Shown in pieces: positions 15,238-22,408 of a stretch of 27,326 nucleotides of DNA (its first letter is position 1; the number at the start of each line of letters is the position of its first letter). Under the pieces are notes generated by a model. It saw only the letters and a list, made by a program, of their open reading frames with translations, was not told where the DNA came from and searched no databases. This stretch comes from a virus: IMG/VR virus record IMGVR_UViG_3300017989_000379, positions 1 through 27,326 of that record; one strand, written 5' to 3'. The position numbers and the translations under genes were made by a program.

Positions 15238-16965
15238 ATGGCAAGTATCGTTTTTAAGACAATTCGTTTCAAGAATTTTTTGTCAGTTGGAAACAACTGG
15301 ATGGAGTATGATTTAGATCAGCGGGGTGCATCTGGAATCATCGGAACGAACGGAGCGGGTAAGAGCCTCTTACTCGATGCTCTGTGTTTTTCTCTATATG
15401 GGAAATCATACCGTGGTTGCAACAAACCAAACTTAATCAACAGTATCAACGAACGAGAGTCGGTTGTTGAGATTGAGTTTACCACTATGAATAAGACTTA
15501 TAAAGTAATTCGTGGACAGAAGCCAAATGTGTTTGAGATCTACCAGAATGGTGCTCTTCTCAATCAGGATGCAAAGGCCAAGGATTACCAACTGTTCTTA
15601 GAAAATAACATCCTGAAAATGAACTTCAAATCATTCACTCAGATTATCGTACTTGGGACAAGCAACTACACTCCATTTATGGAGTTGTCAGCCGCTGACC
15701 GTCGTGATGTTATTGAGGATCTTCTTGATATTCAGATCTTCTCTAAGATGAGAACTGTTCTTAAAGACTACACCAGCGACAACAACCATCTGATTGCTGA
15801 GTTTGACTCTAAGATGAATCTTGTACAGAGTAAGATTCAACTCCAGAAGACGCATATCGAGCGGATTAAGTCAAAGAAGAAAGAGAGTACAGGCGAGAAG
15901 CAAAAGGAACTCGACGATGCTATTTTGGAGTCCAACAAGATCCATAATGAAATTGTTGAGATGGAGAATGAAGTCCAGAAGTATTTCGATAAGATCTCAG
16001 ATGCTGCTGATACAATGAATACGATATCAGAACTCAGAGGATATCAGGATAAGATTGAATCCAAAATTGAGGGTCATGTTGAGTTTGAGAAATTCTACTC
16101 AGAGAACACAGAATGTCCAACATGCCATCAGGAAATTGATGTCGATGCTGTAAAGGGCCTCATTGAAGAAAACACTGAAAAGAAGAAAGAACTTGAGAAT
16201 GGCATGGGAATGCTTCTGGATGAAATCAAGAAGTTTCAGGAGCGGTGTGATGAAATTACACGAATAAATGGAGAGATTCGTAAACTTCAGGCTCTGATCA
16301 CAGAACGGAATGGAAGGTCTGCTGGGATCTCTAGACTGGTGGAAAGCCTAGAGAGAGATATTCAGGGAATGCTCGTAGAGGGCGAAGACGATACAGAGTA
16401 CCAGAATAACCTAGAATCCTTTATAAAGGATCTGGAGTCCATTGAGGAAGACAGGAAGGATCTGGTGGCCTACAAGTCAATCCTGAAGGGTGCTGAGGTT
16501 CTTTTGAAGGATAATGGTATCAAATCCAAGATAATCTTGGAATATCTCCCACAGATGAATCAACTAATTAATAAATACTTGAAAGCGTTGGATTTCTTCG
16601 TAGAATTCAACCTTGATGAAAACTTCAAAGAGACGGTTAAATCGAGATTCAGGGATGAATTCTCGTATGAATCATTCTCCGAGGGGCAGAAATTTAGGAT
16701 CAATATTGCAATATTATTTGCATGGAGGGATATCGCCCGGTTGAAGAATAGTTCATACACTAACATTCTGGTACTGGATGAGGTATTCGACTCCAGCCTA
16801 GATGAAGAGGGTATCGAGGAATTTACTAAACTACTCCGGGCGGTTACAGACGATAATGTACATGTAATGGTCATTTCGCATAGAGGCGACTCGATGATCC
16901 ACAAGTTTGATCGAGTGTATACGATATCAATGGAGCGGGGATATACACAAATGACCCTCTCCTAA
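15238..16965 (+). CDS. 46: recombination endonuclease subunit gp46 (Rad50-like)
   Basis: A 575-aa SMC-family ATPase (T4 gp46 is 560 aa). It has N-terminal FKNFLSVG, Walker A GTNGAGKS (36-43) and a Q-loop region QIIVLGTSNYTPFMEL. Two coiled-coil arms (about 175-270 and 300-430) flank the zinc hook CPTC at 293-296. The signature SEGQKFRINIA is near 481 and Walker B ILVLDEVFDSSLDEEG near 510. It forms the ATP-driven clamp that feeds DNA ends to gp47. A Shine-Dalgarno GAGGTAA precedes the ATG. Confidence 0.95.
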   Translation: MASIVFKTIRFKNFLSVGNNWMEYDLDQRGASGIIGTNGAGKSLLLDALCFSLYGKSYRGCNKPNLINSINERESVVEIEFTTMNKTYKVIRGQKPNVFEIYQNGALLNQDAKAKDYQLFLENNILKMNFKSFTQIIVLGTSNYTPFMELSAADRRDVIEDLLDIQIFSKMRTVLKDYTSDNNHLIAEFDSKMNLVQSKIQLQKTHIERIKSKKKESTGEKQKELDDAILESNKIHNEIVEMENEVQKYFDKISDAADTMNTISELRGYQDKIESKIEGHVEFEKFYSENTECPTCHQEIDVDAVKGLIEENTEKKKELENGMGMLLDEIKKFQERCDEITRINGEIRKLQALITERNGRSAGISRLVESLERDIQGMLVEGEDDTEYQNNLESFIKDLESIEEDRKDLVAYKSILKGAEVLLKDNGIKSKIILEYLPQMNQLINKYLKALDFFVEFNLDENFKETVKSRFRDEFSYESFSEGQKFRINIAILFAWRDIARLKNSSYTNILVLDEVFDSSLDEEGIEEFTKLLRAVTDDNVHVMVISHRGDSMIHKFDRVYTISMERGYTQMTLS

Positions 16966-16977
16966 AAGGAGTTTCAG

Positions 16978-17166
16978 ATGTGTGTTTATTCCAACGAGAA
17001 GAAAGACTACCTGAGAAAATTAGATATTCGAATTAAGCGGTGGGTTCGTATGGCCATGCCAGATCTAACATCAGAAGAATCGGATCAATTTATTGAAAAA
17101 TTGATATCTGAAGGTGAAAAGATCTATGATGAAGTTGAAATTATATTAAATAAGAAGTTGGATTAA
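16978..17166 (+). CDS. small hypothetical protein, 62 aa
   Basis: A 62-aa, fully helical, charged protein (MCVYSNEKKDYLRKLDIRIK ... ILNKKLD). A strong AAAGGAG lies 5 bases before the ATG, 12 bases after gene 46. There is no membrane segment or recognised motif. It may be an accessory of the gp46/47 module, on position only. Confidence 0.65.
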   Translation: MCVYSNEKKDYLRKLDIRIKRWVRMAMPDLTSEESDQFIEKLISEGEKIYDEVEIILNKKLD

Positions 17167-17168
17167 AC

Positions 17169-17858
17169 ATGCCAGATTTAGTTCCAAAATGGTTTGAAGA
17201 TAAGAGGAAGATGAAGAAGGATGCCTTAGACATGGCCAAGGAATCTTTCATCAATAACAAGATCCAATCCAACTATGGTAATTATGGGTTCATGTGTGTG
17301 CCGTTTTCATTCTCAGATACCCACTGGTTTTATAGTGAGTTTGTTATTGGATCCCATACACATGATAAGGTAATACATTTTACCAGAGATGATTCAGACT
17401 TTCCTTATTCGTGGGTCAAAAAACATCCAAAGAAGAGAAAGTATCTTCTGTGTTCGGAGGATCGACAGGCCATATCTGTTATTGATTTGAATAGTTGGAA
17501 ACTCCACACATGGATAGACGAAAACGACGACTTTAAGGTAAAGTCGTTCTTCCCCAACAGGAGCGGTACTGTGGTTGCTATTCTCGGATCCACGTTTGGT
17601 GAACTGAATACTATCAGGTTTTACGACTTGTCGGATCCCATTAGATTCCCGTGGAAGCATCTTTCGACGATTCCGGGGGTTCTTATGGATAACGACACAA
17701 AATACTACCCATCTTACATCGCCGGTTGGGAGGGCGACAAGTGCCTTCGAATTGTATGTGAGAGTGATATTGACGAAGAAAATTGCCTTCTATCTGAATT
17801 CACTGCATACGAAGATGGGGAATATTTTTTCGATTGTTCTGAGGTAGTTGAGAAATAG
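17169..17858 (+). CDS. hypothetical protein, 229 aa
   Basis: A 229-aa protein starting MPDLVPKWFEDKRKMKKDAL, 2 bases after the previous stop. The N-terminal 30 residues are a charged helix. The rest alternates short strands with aromatic residues (YLLCSEDRQAISVIDLNSWKLHTWID, TVVAILGSTFGELNTIRFYDLSD), a rhythm reminiscent of beta-propeller blades, though only three or four could fit. No catalytic motif is recognised. It ends 13 bases before the amidoligase-like gene. Confidence 0.7.
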   Translation: MPDLVPKWFEDKRKMKKDALDMAKESFINNKIQSNYGNYGFMCVPFSFSDTHWFYSEFVIGSHTHDKVIHFTRDDSDFPYSWVKKHPKKRKYLLCSEDRQAISVIDLNSWKLHTWIDENDDFKVKSFFPNRSGTVVAILGSTFGELNTIRFYDLSDPIRFPWKHLSTIPGVLMDNDTKYYPSYIAGWEGDKCLRIVCESDIDEENCLLSEFTAYEDGEYFFDCSEVVEK

Positions 17859-17860
17859 AA

Positions 17861-17874
17861 TATATACTTATATG
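17861..17874 (+). promoter_or_regulatory. late-promoter-like motif joined to the amidoligase-like gene start
   Basis: TATATA (17861-17866), CTTAT and ATG 17872, a geometry identical to the site at 8823. No Shine-Dalgarno is present. Confidence 0.58.
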
Positions 17875-20451
17875 AAAAGATTCAAACAATACATCCAAGA
17901 AGATATTCCATTCGACGTATTCTCATCTAACAAGAGTGTTAAGAAGGGAATTCGTAAAACCCATCGCAAGGCTATCGGTCAGAACAAGTTTGCTATAGAA
18001 CTTGAGTTCCAAACCCCAGAGGGTCGAATTGAGAGTGAGCGTGATGATCTAAGAGACATGTTAATGGATCAAATTTCTCCGCATGATGTCCATAGTCAAT
18101 ATGAGTCACCAGAAGAATTTGCTGAATTACTTGAGGCTGAAGTAGAGACTCTAGACTATGAAATTAAGCAATTGGAATCTTCTATTGAATATGATAAAGC
18201 GGATAAAGATGAATATGAACTTGGTTATGTGCAAGAACTGTACGGAATGAAGGCACAGCGTGCTGTTTTTGAAGTAATGAAGGATTATATCTATGATCTC
18301 GGCGAGGATGAAGATGGGGAAATTAATAGTTTAGAAGATAAGTATCCAAGAGATATTTCTACATTTTTCAGCGTCCTTGCTGCGAAGCAATATATCCAGA
18401 TGAAAAACGACGAAATATTCGGTACAAAAGAGTGGATTTCTGACAAGAAGAAGTTCCTACAGGCCAAGTATGATAAGTACCCACACGAAGACGAATTCAA
18501 GGCAAAGGGAGCAGCAGCAAAGAAGAAGTTAGATAGCATGATGGCCAAGATCAGGGTCATGAAAAAGGAATGGTTAAAAATTGATATCGAGGATTATCGA
18601 CATACCGAAGGGATGAAGATTTTTCCAGAAAATCGCGTCACTGACAAGATTGGGTTTAATGCGTACAGTTCAAAGACTAACAAGAATCTACCCAAGTATC
18701 TTGCTCAGTATGCAGCACATTATTCTGTCAAAGGGAATGAAGAATGGCATAATCAGCCACTTTTCAAAGAAATATTCCCGGTTAATCGTGATGCTCGTAA
18801 TGTAGAAGAGGTCATGATTAAAATCAATCCTACATGGGGTGATAGGAATGATTTTTCTCTGAGACTGAGTTCTACTGAAAGACCAACAATATTACTGTAT
18901 AAACTAAGGATCGTAGATGGATTCATGGATCAGCCATATGTTCGATATGGAACGTGGGGAACCTTCAAACAATGGATGCGTGACGGTAATAACGCGGTTC
19001 CCAGATTAAATGGACTTAGAAAGAACGATCTAGATAAAAAACTCCTAGACAAGTACGAGAAAGAATTAAACGATCTTGTGATGGATGTTATTGGTGATTA
19101 TAAGTTCTTAAAAGATGGAAAAGTACATACCACATTTTTTGAAAGTGATAATCGAAACTTCGAATTGGTCGTCACAGATTATGAGAATAAAGAAGTTCAC
19201 ATCGGATCTGAGTACAAAAACCAAAATGTGAAACTCGGTGATATTTTCTACATTGAAGATAGGGGCTTACTTGATCTTCCTGTGTATGAACTATCTGTTA
19301 CTATGAGTCTTTATGATAGTAAGGGTCGCCCTCGGGGTGGAAACATCCACATAGATCCGGTTGTTGCTCCGCTATTCGTCATTAAAGGAAATGGTCGAAA
19401 TAAAATGACCTATTCATCTGATGACCTGAACGATATATTTGATCATATGTCTATCATTTATTATGAAAAGAAACAAAAAGAGGGAGATGTTTCTATTGGT
19501 GGAACCCTGTCGCTCGATGGTATTCTGGAGCGTATTGAAAGTTCTGTAATAGACAGAACCCAAGAATTTTGGGATGAGCACATAGATGGACTAAAAAACT
19601 ATTATTATTGGAATTATGACGGGGGAATGGAAGAGTATATTGAATCTATAGTAAATTCACATATAGATGATGGTGGTGATGCATCTGGTTTAATTAGTGA
19701 ATACCAAGATATAATGGACATGAATTGTATATTACAGTGGGAGGTAGAAGACGACTACGGAAAGATTGAAATAAAAACTGATGATACATGGACATGGAAA
19801 GATGCCGGGGATCTGTATAGTGATCTAGAGTATATGCGAGATAATCCCAGAGTATTCGTTCCATGTGGTGGATGTTCGTGCCATGTCCATATGGATAATA
19901 CTCTTGGCGACAATTTGTTTGGTGCTATGGCACTCGGATTGATGTTCGACGAAAAGGCATTTACAAATGACCCACGGGTTATTGGGCCATCCAGACCAGA
20001 GTATACAGTTTCGTGGGCTAGGGAGATTAGACCGGGACTTATCAGTAAACTCGAATATGAATATTTTAAAGAGAGATCATCTGAATCTATGGATGGTAAA
20101 AAATCCATCATTGTTTCTGATAGAAATTTCAGAGCAGCAGCATTCTTTGGTGGATCTGGATATCCGGGTATACGTCCCAGTTCGAGAACTCTTGAATTTA
20201 GGTATCCATCGTCTGAACTTATCAGTAATCCATCACAGATCCTTGAGAATATTTTCTACTTTGCGTCTATGATCGAAATCGCATCCACCAAAAAGGTGAT
20301 TCGAAAGCAGATTGGTTCGAATAAATATCTGGTTGCGGTGAAGAATTCCCCTGACGGTGAATCATATAGGCTACAGATCCTGAATTCGCCGAGATACGAT
20401 AGATCTCTTCTTGATGCAGAAATGTTGAAAGATTTGAGAAAATACGGTTGA
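17872..20451 (+). CDS. amidoligase-like protein with probable capsid-targeting leader
   Basis: An 859-aa protein. The N-terminus MKRFKQYIQED closely resembles the capsid-targeting sequence of T4 internal proteins (MKTYQEFIAEA). IQE-D fits the L/I-x-E cleavage rule of the gp21 prohead protease. The remainder has amidoligase (glutamine-synthetase-fold carboxylate-amine ligase) hallmarks: FAIELEFQ (40-47), NIHID (491-495), CSCHVHMD (668-675) and RTLEFRYP (772-779) near a conserved Arg-rich loop. Long helical insertions (about 60-230 and 540-640) separate them. It would join a carboxylate to an amine using ATP, and may be carried in the head and ejected with DNA. ATG 17872 is preferred over an in-frame codon at 17848, which overlaps the previous gene. 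The fold call rests on motif spacing by eye. Confidence 0.65.
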   Translation: MKRFKQYIQEDIPFDVFSSNKSVKKGIRKTHRKAIGQNKFAIELEFQTPEGRIESERDDLRDMLMDQISPHDVHSQYESPEEFAELLEAEVETLDYEIKQLESSIEYDKADKDEYELGYVQELYGMKAQRAVFEVMKDYIYDLGEDEDGEINSLEDKYPRDISTFFSVLAAKQYIQMKNDEIFGTKEWISDKKKFLQAKYDKYPHEDEFKAKGAAAKKKLDSMMAKIRVMKKEWLKIDIEDYRHTEGMKIFPENRVTDKIGFNAYSSKTNKNLPKYLAQYAAHYSVKGNEEWHNQPLFKEIFPVNRDARNVEEVMIKINPTWGDRNDFSLRLSSTERPTILLYKLRIVDGFMDQPYVRYGTWGTFKQWMRDGNNAVPRLNGLRKNDLDKKLLDKYEKELNDLVMDVIGDYKFLKDGKVHTTFFESDNRNFELVVTDYENKEVHIGSEYKNQNVKLGDIFYIEDRGLLDLPVYELSVTMSLYDSKGRPRGGNIHIDPVVAPLFVIKGNGRNKMTYSSDDLNDIFDHMSIIYYEKKQKEGDVSIGGTLSLDGILERIESSVIDRTQEFWDEHIDGLKNYYYWNYDGGMEEYIESIVNSHIDDGGDASGLISEYQDIMDMNCILQWEVEDDYGKIEIKTDDTWTWKDAGDLYSDLEYMRDNPRVFVPCGGCSCHVHMDNTLGDNLFGAMALGLMFDEKAFTNDPRVIGPSRPEYTVSWAREIRPGLISKLEYEYFKERSSESMDGKKSIIVSDRNFRAAAFFGGSGYPGIRPSSRTLEFRYPSSELISNPSQILENIFYFASMIEIASTKKVIRKQIGSNKYLVAVKNSPDGESYRLQILNSPRYDRSLLDAEMLKDLRKYG

Positions 20452-20476
20452 CTTTTACCGAAAGGTAGAGTATACT
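20448..20476 (+). promoter_or_regulatory. sigma70-type promoter for tRNA-Trp and the phosphoesterase
   Basis: TTGACT (20448-20453), a 17-bp spacer and TATACT (20471-20476). The -35 box overlaps the stop of the preceding gene. Initiation near 20483 would leave only about 11 bases before the tRNA. The spacer holds ACC-GAAA-GGT, an inverted repeat. Confidence 0.78.
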
Positions 20477-20493
20477 ACATACTAGTACAATTA

Positions 20494-20566
20494 CTGTCAG
20501 AAGCACACTGGAGTTGCACTCTGTCTCCAAAACAGAGGGGTTGAGGTTCGAATCCTCTCTGACAGG
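20494..20566 (+). tRNA. tRNA-Trp (anticodon CCA)
   Basis: A 73-base cloverleaf without encoded CCA. The acceptor stem CTGTCAG/CTGACAG has 7 perfect pairs and discriminator G. The anticodon stem TCTGT/ACAGA encloses loop CTCCAAA, giving anticodon CCA (tryptophan) with T33. The T-loop TTCGAAT sits on a 4-pair stem (GAGG/CCTC) closed by a T-T mismatch. The D-arm is short (GCA/TGC) but has the expected GG in its loop. Its weak D and T stems suggest a diverged phage tRNA. The next start codon is only 3 bases beyond its 3' end. Confidence 0.85.
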
Positions 20567-20568
20567 TT

Positions 20569-21114
20569 ATGAAAAATTGGTTTACAGGATGTACCCATTT
20601 TGGGCATGAGAATATTATGAAATATTGTGAGCGTCCATTCTCCACAGTGGAAGAAATGGACTACACGATACTAGAGAGATTTCATGAGAAAATTGATTCG
20701 CGTGATCATCTCTATGTGTTAGGAGATTTTGCTTTTGGTTCTTATTCAACTGTTTACAAATATGTGCGAAGATTACCTACTAAGAATGTATTTCTGATTC
20801 TTGGCAACCATGATCGGTTGTCTGTAAATCAGTATAAAAGTGCAGGATTTTCTTGGGCGAAAACCTACTACGAACTGAATGTACCACTAGATATTGGTGG
20901 GAAAAAGATTCCATTATTCCACTACCCAATGGAATCTTGGAATGGATCTTTCCGGGGATCGTGGCATCTGCATAGTCATACACACAATAGTATGCCAGAT
21001 AACCCGAACAAGTTACGAATGAATGTTGGAGTAGATGTAACGGATTTCTACCCAGTTAATGTTTCAGATGTTGAGAATTTTATGGCGAAGAAAACGCCAA
21101 TCTTTGATTGTTAG
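20569..21114 (+). CDS. calcineurin-like metallophosphoesterase
   Basis: A 181-aa phosphoesterase with the layout MKNWFTGCTHFGHENIMKYC, RPFSTVEEMD, LYVLGDFAFGS (GDF near 52), LILGNHDR (GNHD near 79), HYPMESWNG and HLHSHTHNS. This is the common phage/bacterial subfamily with TSDTHFGH at the first motif. Here the metal-binding Asp of that motif is Cys (residue 8), which could alter or weaken metal binding. Substrates in the family include cyclic nucleotides, phosphodiesters and phosphoproteins, and cannot be predicted here. Its start codon sits almost against tRNA-Trp, so its ribosome site would have to be inside the tRNA or absent. Confidence 0.82.
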   Translation: MKNWFTGCTHFGHENIMKYCERPFSTVEEMDYTILERFHEKIDSRDHLYVLGDFAFGSYSTVYKYVRRLPTKNVFLILGNHDRLSVNQYKSAGFSWAKTYYELNVPLDIGGKKIPLFHYPMESWNGSFRGSWHLHSHTHNSMPDNPNKLRMNVGVDVTDFYPVNVSDVENFMAKKTPIFDC

Positions 21115-21122
21115 GAGTAGGT

Positions 21123-21536
21123 ATGAGTGATTCTAGTGTATATGTTGTCCAGATGACGAGTGGTGAAGTGGTAATTGGCCTTGCGGAAGGTGAAGTTGAT
21201 GTGACTGATTCAGTTCATCTTGCATATCCCATTACGCTAGCACCAGTCATGACACAAGGCCCAGATGGACAGCCACAGCAGCAAATGTCCATTAACCCAT
21301 ACTTCCCCTTTGGAGAGTATAAGGCATCTGAGGGTCTTAGAATTGATGCAGCCCATTATGTCCATGCTATGCCAGCAGTCGAGGGTCTTGTGCAGGCACA
21401 CACCAATTATGTCAATCAGTTGCGTGCGTCCGAGAATGGACTTGTTGTGGCTGGTGCAAATGACCTTCCAGAGAACAAGTTTGGGGTGGATCCGTCAGAG
21501 ATGACGAACGGCGGGCTTCGGATTGCAGAAGATTAA
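21123..21536 (+). CDS. Sm-like phage protein, 137 aa
   Basis: A 137-aa protein from ATG 21123 with TAGGAGTAG just upstream. The order VYVVQMTSGEVVIGLAEG, VHLAYPITLAPV, a Gly/Gln loop, MSINPYFPFGEY, then LRIDAAHYVHAMPAVEGLVQAHTNYV matches a pattern I recall for phage Sm-like (LSm) proteins: tG-x-V-x-G, a strand ending in a Pro, PYfPf, a strand, and a P-x-x-x-L-x-x-Y tail. Such proteins may bind RNA as rings. The tail beyond 105 is flexible and acidic. An intrinsic terminator follows the gene. Function is unproven. Confidence 0.65.
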   Translation: MSDSSVYVVQMTSGEVVIGLAEGEVDVTDSVHLAYPITLAPVMTQGPDGQPQQQMSINPYFPFGEYKASEGLRIDAAHYVHAMPAVEGLVQAHTNYVNQLRASENGLVVAGANDLPENKFGVDPSEMTNGGLRIAED

Positions 21537-21541
21537 TTTCA

Positions 21542-21560
21542 GAATAGTGCGTGGCTATTC
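21542..21560 (+). other. small hairpin before the terminator
   Basis: GAATAG (21542-21547) and CTATTC (21555-21560) form a 6-bp stem with a 7-base loop, immediately before the stronger terminator. It may aid termination or protect the 3' end. Confidence 0.45.
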
Positions 21561-21562
21561 AG

Positions 21563-21590
21563 AAATCCCCACATCACTTGTGGGGATTTT
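21563..21590 (+). terminator. intrinsic terminator after the Sm-like gene
   Basis: A perfect 11-bp stem (AAATCCCCACA at 21563-21573 with TGTGGGGATTT at 21579-21589), a 5-base loop and a T-run overlapping the stem end. It separates the Sm-like gene from the late-like motif 2 bases further on. Confidence 0.85.
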
Positions 21591-21591
21591 C

Positions 21592-21605
21592 TATATACTT
21601 GTATG
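21592..21605 (+). promoter_or_regulatory. late-promoter-like motif joined to a start codon
   Basis: TATATA (21592-21597), CTTGT and ATG 21603, placed directly after a terminator, so the gene downstream needs its own promoter. No Shine-Dalgarno lies at a proper distance; the GGGG of the terminator is too far away. Confidence 0.6.
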
Positions 21606-21782
21606 AAAAACTTCAAAATAATCAGATCAGAGATGAGTTTAGATGAAAGTATCGTCAAGCGTGGTGATAAGTGGGTCGTCATGAATAAAGACAAGACAAA
21701 AGTTCTTGGAACTCATGATTCTGAAAAGAAGGCACAGGCCCAACTTGCAGCGATAGAAATATCAAAAAAATCATCTAAATGA
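21603..21782 (+). CDS. small protein with head-protein-like N-terminus, 59 aa
   Basis: A 59-aa protein, MKNFKIIRSEMSLDESIVKR followed by GDKWVVMNKDKTKVLGTHDS and a helical tail rich in Ala/Gln. The MKNF start is like the MK-aromatic start of T4-type capsid-targeting leaders, and SLDE-S (12-16) fits the L/I-x-E cleavage rule. The WVVxNKDKTKVLGTHDSEKKAQAQL stretch is a motif I associate with small proteins of T4-like phages, often at the C-terminus, possibly head-associated; this is recollection, not a search. It lies between a terminator and an early promoter, so it forms a one-gene late unit. Confidence 0.7.
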   Translation: MKNFKIIRSEMSLDESIVKRGDKWVVMNKDKTKVLGTHDSEKKAQAQLAAIEISKKSSK

Positions 21783-21783
21783 C

Positions 21784-21812
21784 TTGACTTTTAGTTTGAT
21801 CTAGCCTATACT
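21784..21812 (+). promoter_or_regulatory. sigma70-type promoter adjoining a start codon
   Basis: TTGACT (21784-21789), a 17-bp spacer and TATACT (21807-21812). The expected initiation point, six to seven bases downstream, is the ATG at 21819, so the transcript would be leaderless. Confidence 0.75.
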
Positions 21813-21818
21813 ATGTAC

Positions 21819-22169
21819 ATGAACACCAACCACCAAATCGAAGTATACGGAAACACCCACCAGATTAAGGAAGATTCACCACGGATCTTTGTTAAAGAGT
21901 GGAAAAGCCAGTGGGCTACACTCAAGACTGGTGATGAGTATGTCGATGAGAGTTACGCCGGTTCGCAGTTCGTCGTTGATGATGAATGGCACACCGCCCG
22001 TATTCCAATGAACATTCGCCTTACTGGTCGAACCCTGAATCGGGATATTACTCACTCCGGTGACTACACTCCATTCGTTCGGTGTGAAATTGAGATCGTC
22101 AAGGATGGGGAACCGTCTGAATTCATTCGCGGTTTTGTTGAAGTTGAAATGGCCCTCTACGCTAATTGA
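21819..22169 (+). CDS. hypothetical protein, 116 aa
   Basis: A 116-aa protein starting MNTNHQIEVYGNTHQIKEDS. Another in-frame ATG at 21813 directly abuts the -10 box and so is probably not transcribed, which favours 21819. The sequence is beta-rich with acidic turns (WATLKTGDEYVDESYAGSQF, CEIEIVKDGEPSEFIRGFVEVEMAL). No motif is recognised. Strong sigma70 drive implies early expression. The next gene's TTG-containing frame overlaps its end, but that gene's true start is 11 bases beyond. Confidence 0.7.
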   Translation: MNTNHQIEVYGNTHQIKEDSPRIFVKEWKSQWATLKTGDEYVDESYAGSQFVVDDEWHTARIPMNIRLTGRTLNRDITHSGDYTPFVRCEIEIVKDGEPSEFIRGFVEVEMALYAN

Positions 22170-22180
22170 AAGGATATATT

Positions 22181-22387
22181 ATGATCACACTCACCGAAAA
22201 CAATCTAGAGGCAGGTGCAGGCGGAAACGGGACAAAAGGATATCAGCCTTATCTACGCCTACACACAAATAGCGGAACATACACATATAGGGCTGATGGA
22301 GTTCGATTGAATGACTTACAGGAGGCAATCCAAACGGCTGAACAATGGAAAGCCGAATGCATTGAAGCCGGTAGAATACTCACATAA
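22181..22387 (+). CDS. small hypothetical protein, 68 aa
   Basis: ATG 22181 follows AAAGGATATATT. The 68-aa product has a Gly-rich N-terminal half (EAGAGGNGTKGYQPYLRLHT), a strand pair and a C-terminal helix (LQEAIQTAEQWKAECIEAGR). Family not recognised. An in-frame TTG at 22166 overlaps the previous stop and is less likely as a start. Confidence 0.65.
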   Translation: MITLTENNLEAGAGGNGTKGYQPYLRLHTNSGTYTYRADGVRLNDLQEAIQTAEQWKAECIEAGRILT

Positions 22388-22392
22388 ATACC
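22383..22392 (+). promoter_or_regulatory. possible late-promoter-like site
   Basis: CATAAATACC includes the stop codon of the preceding gene. Unlike the other late-like sites, the next ATG (22409) is 18 bases further on and has AAAGGAAC before it, so the message would have a normal short leader. A weaker case, since one base of the late core differs and it overlaps a stop codon. Confidence 0.3.
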
Positions 22393-22408
22393 GAAAGAAA
22401 GGAACCTA

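Noticed and set aside
16566-16580. TAAATACTTGA inside gene 46
   Set aside because: It matches the late-like motif but lies in the middle of a coding region with no ATG following, so it is probably chance.
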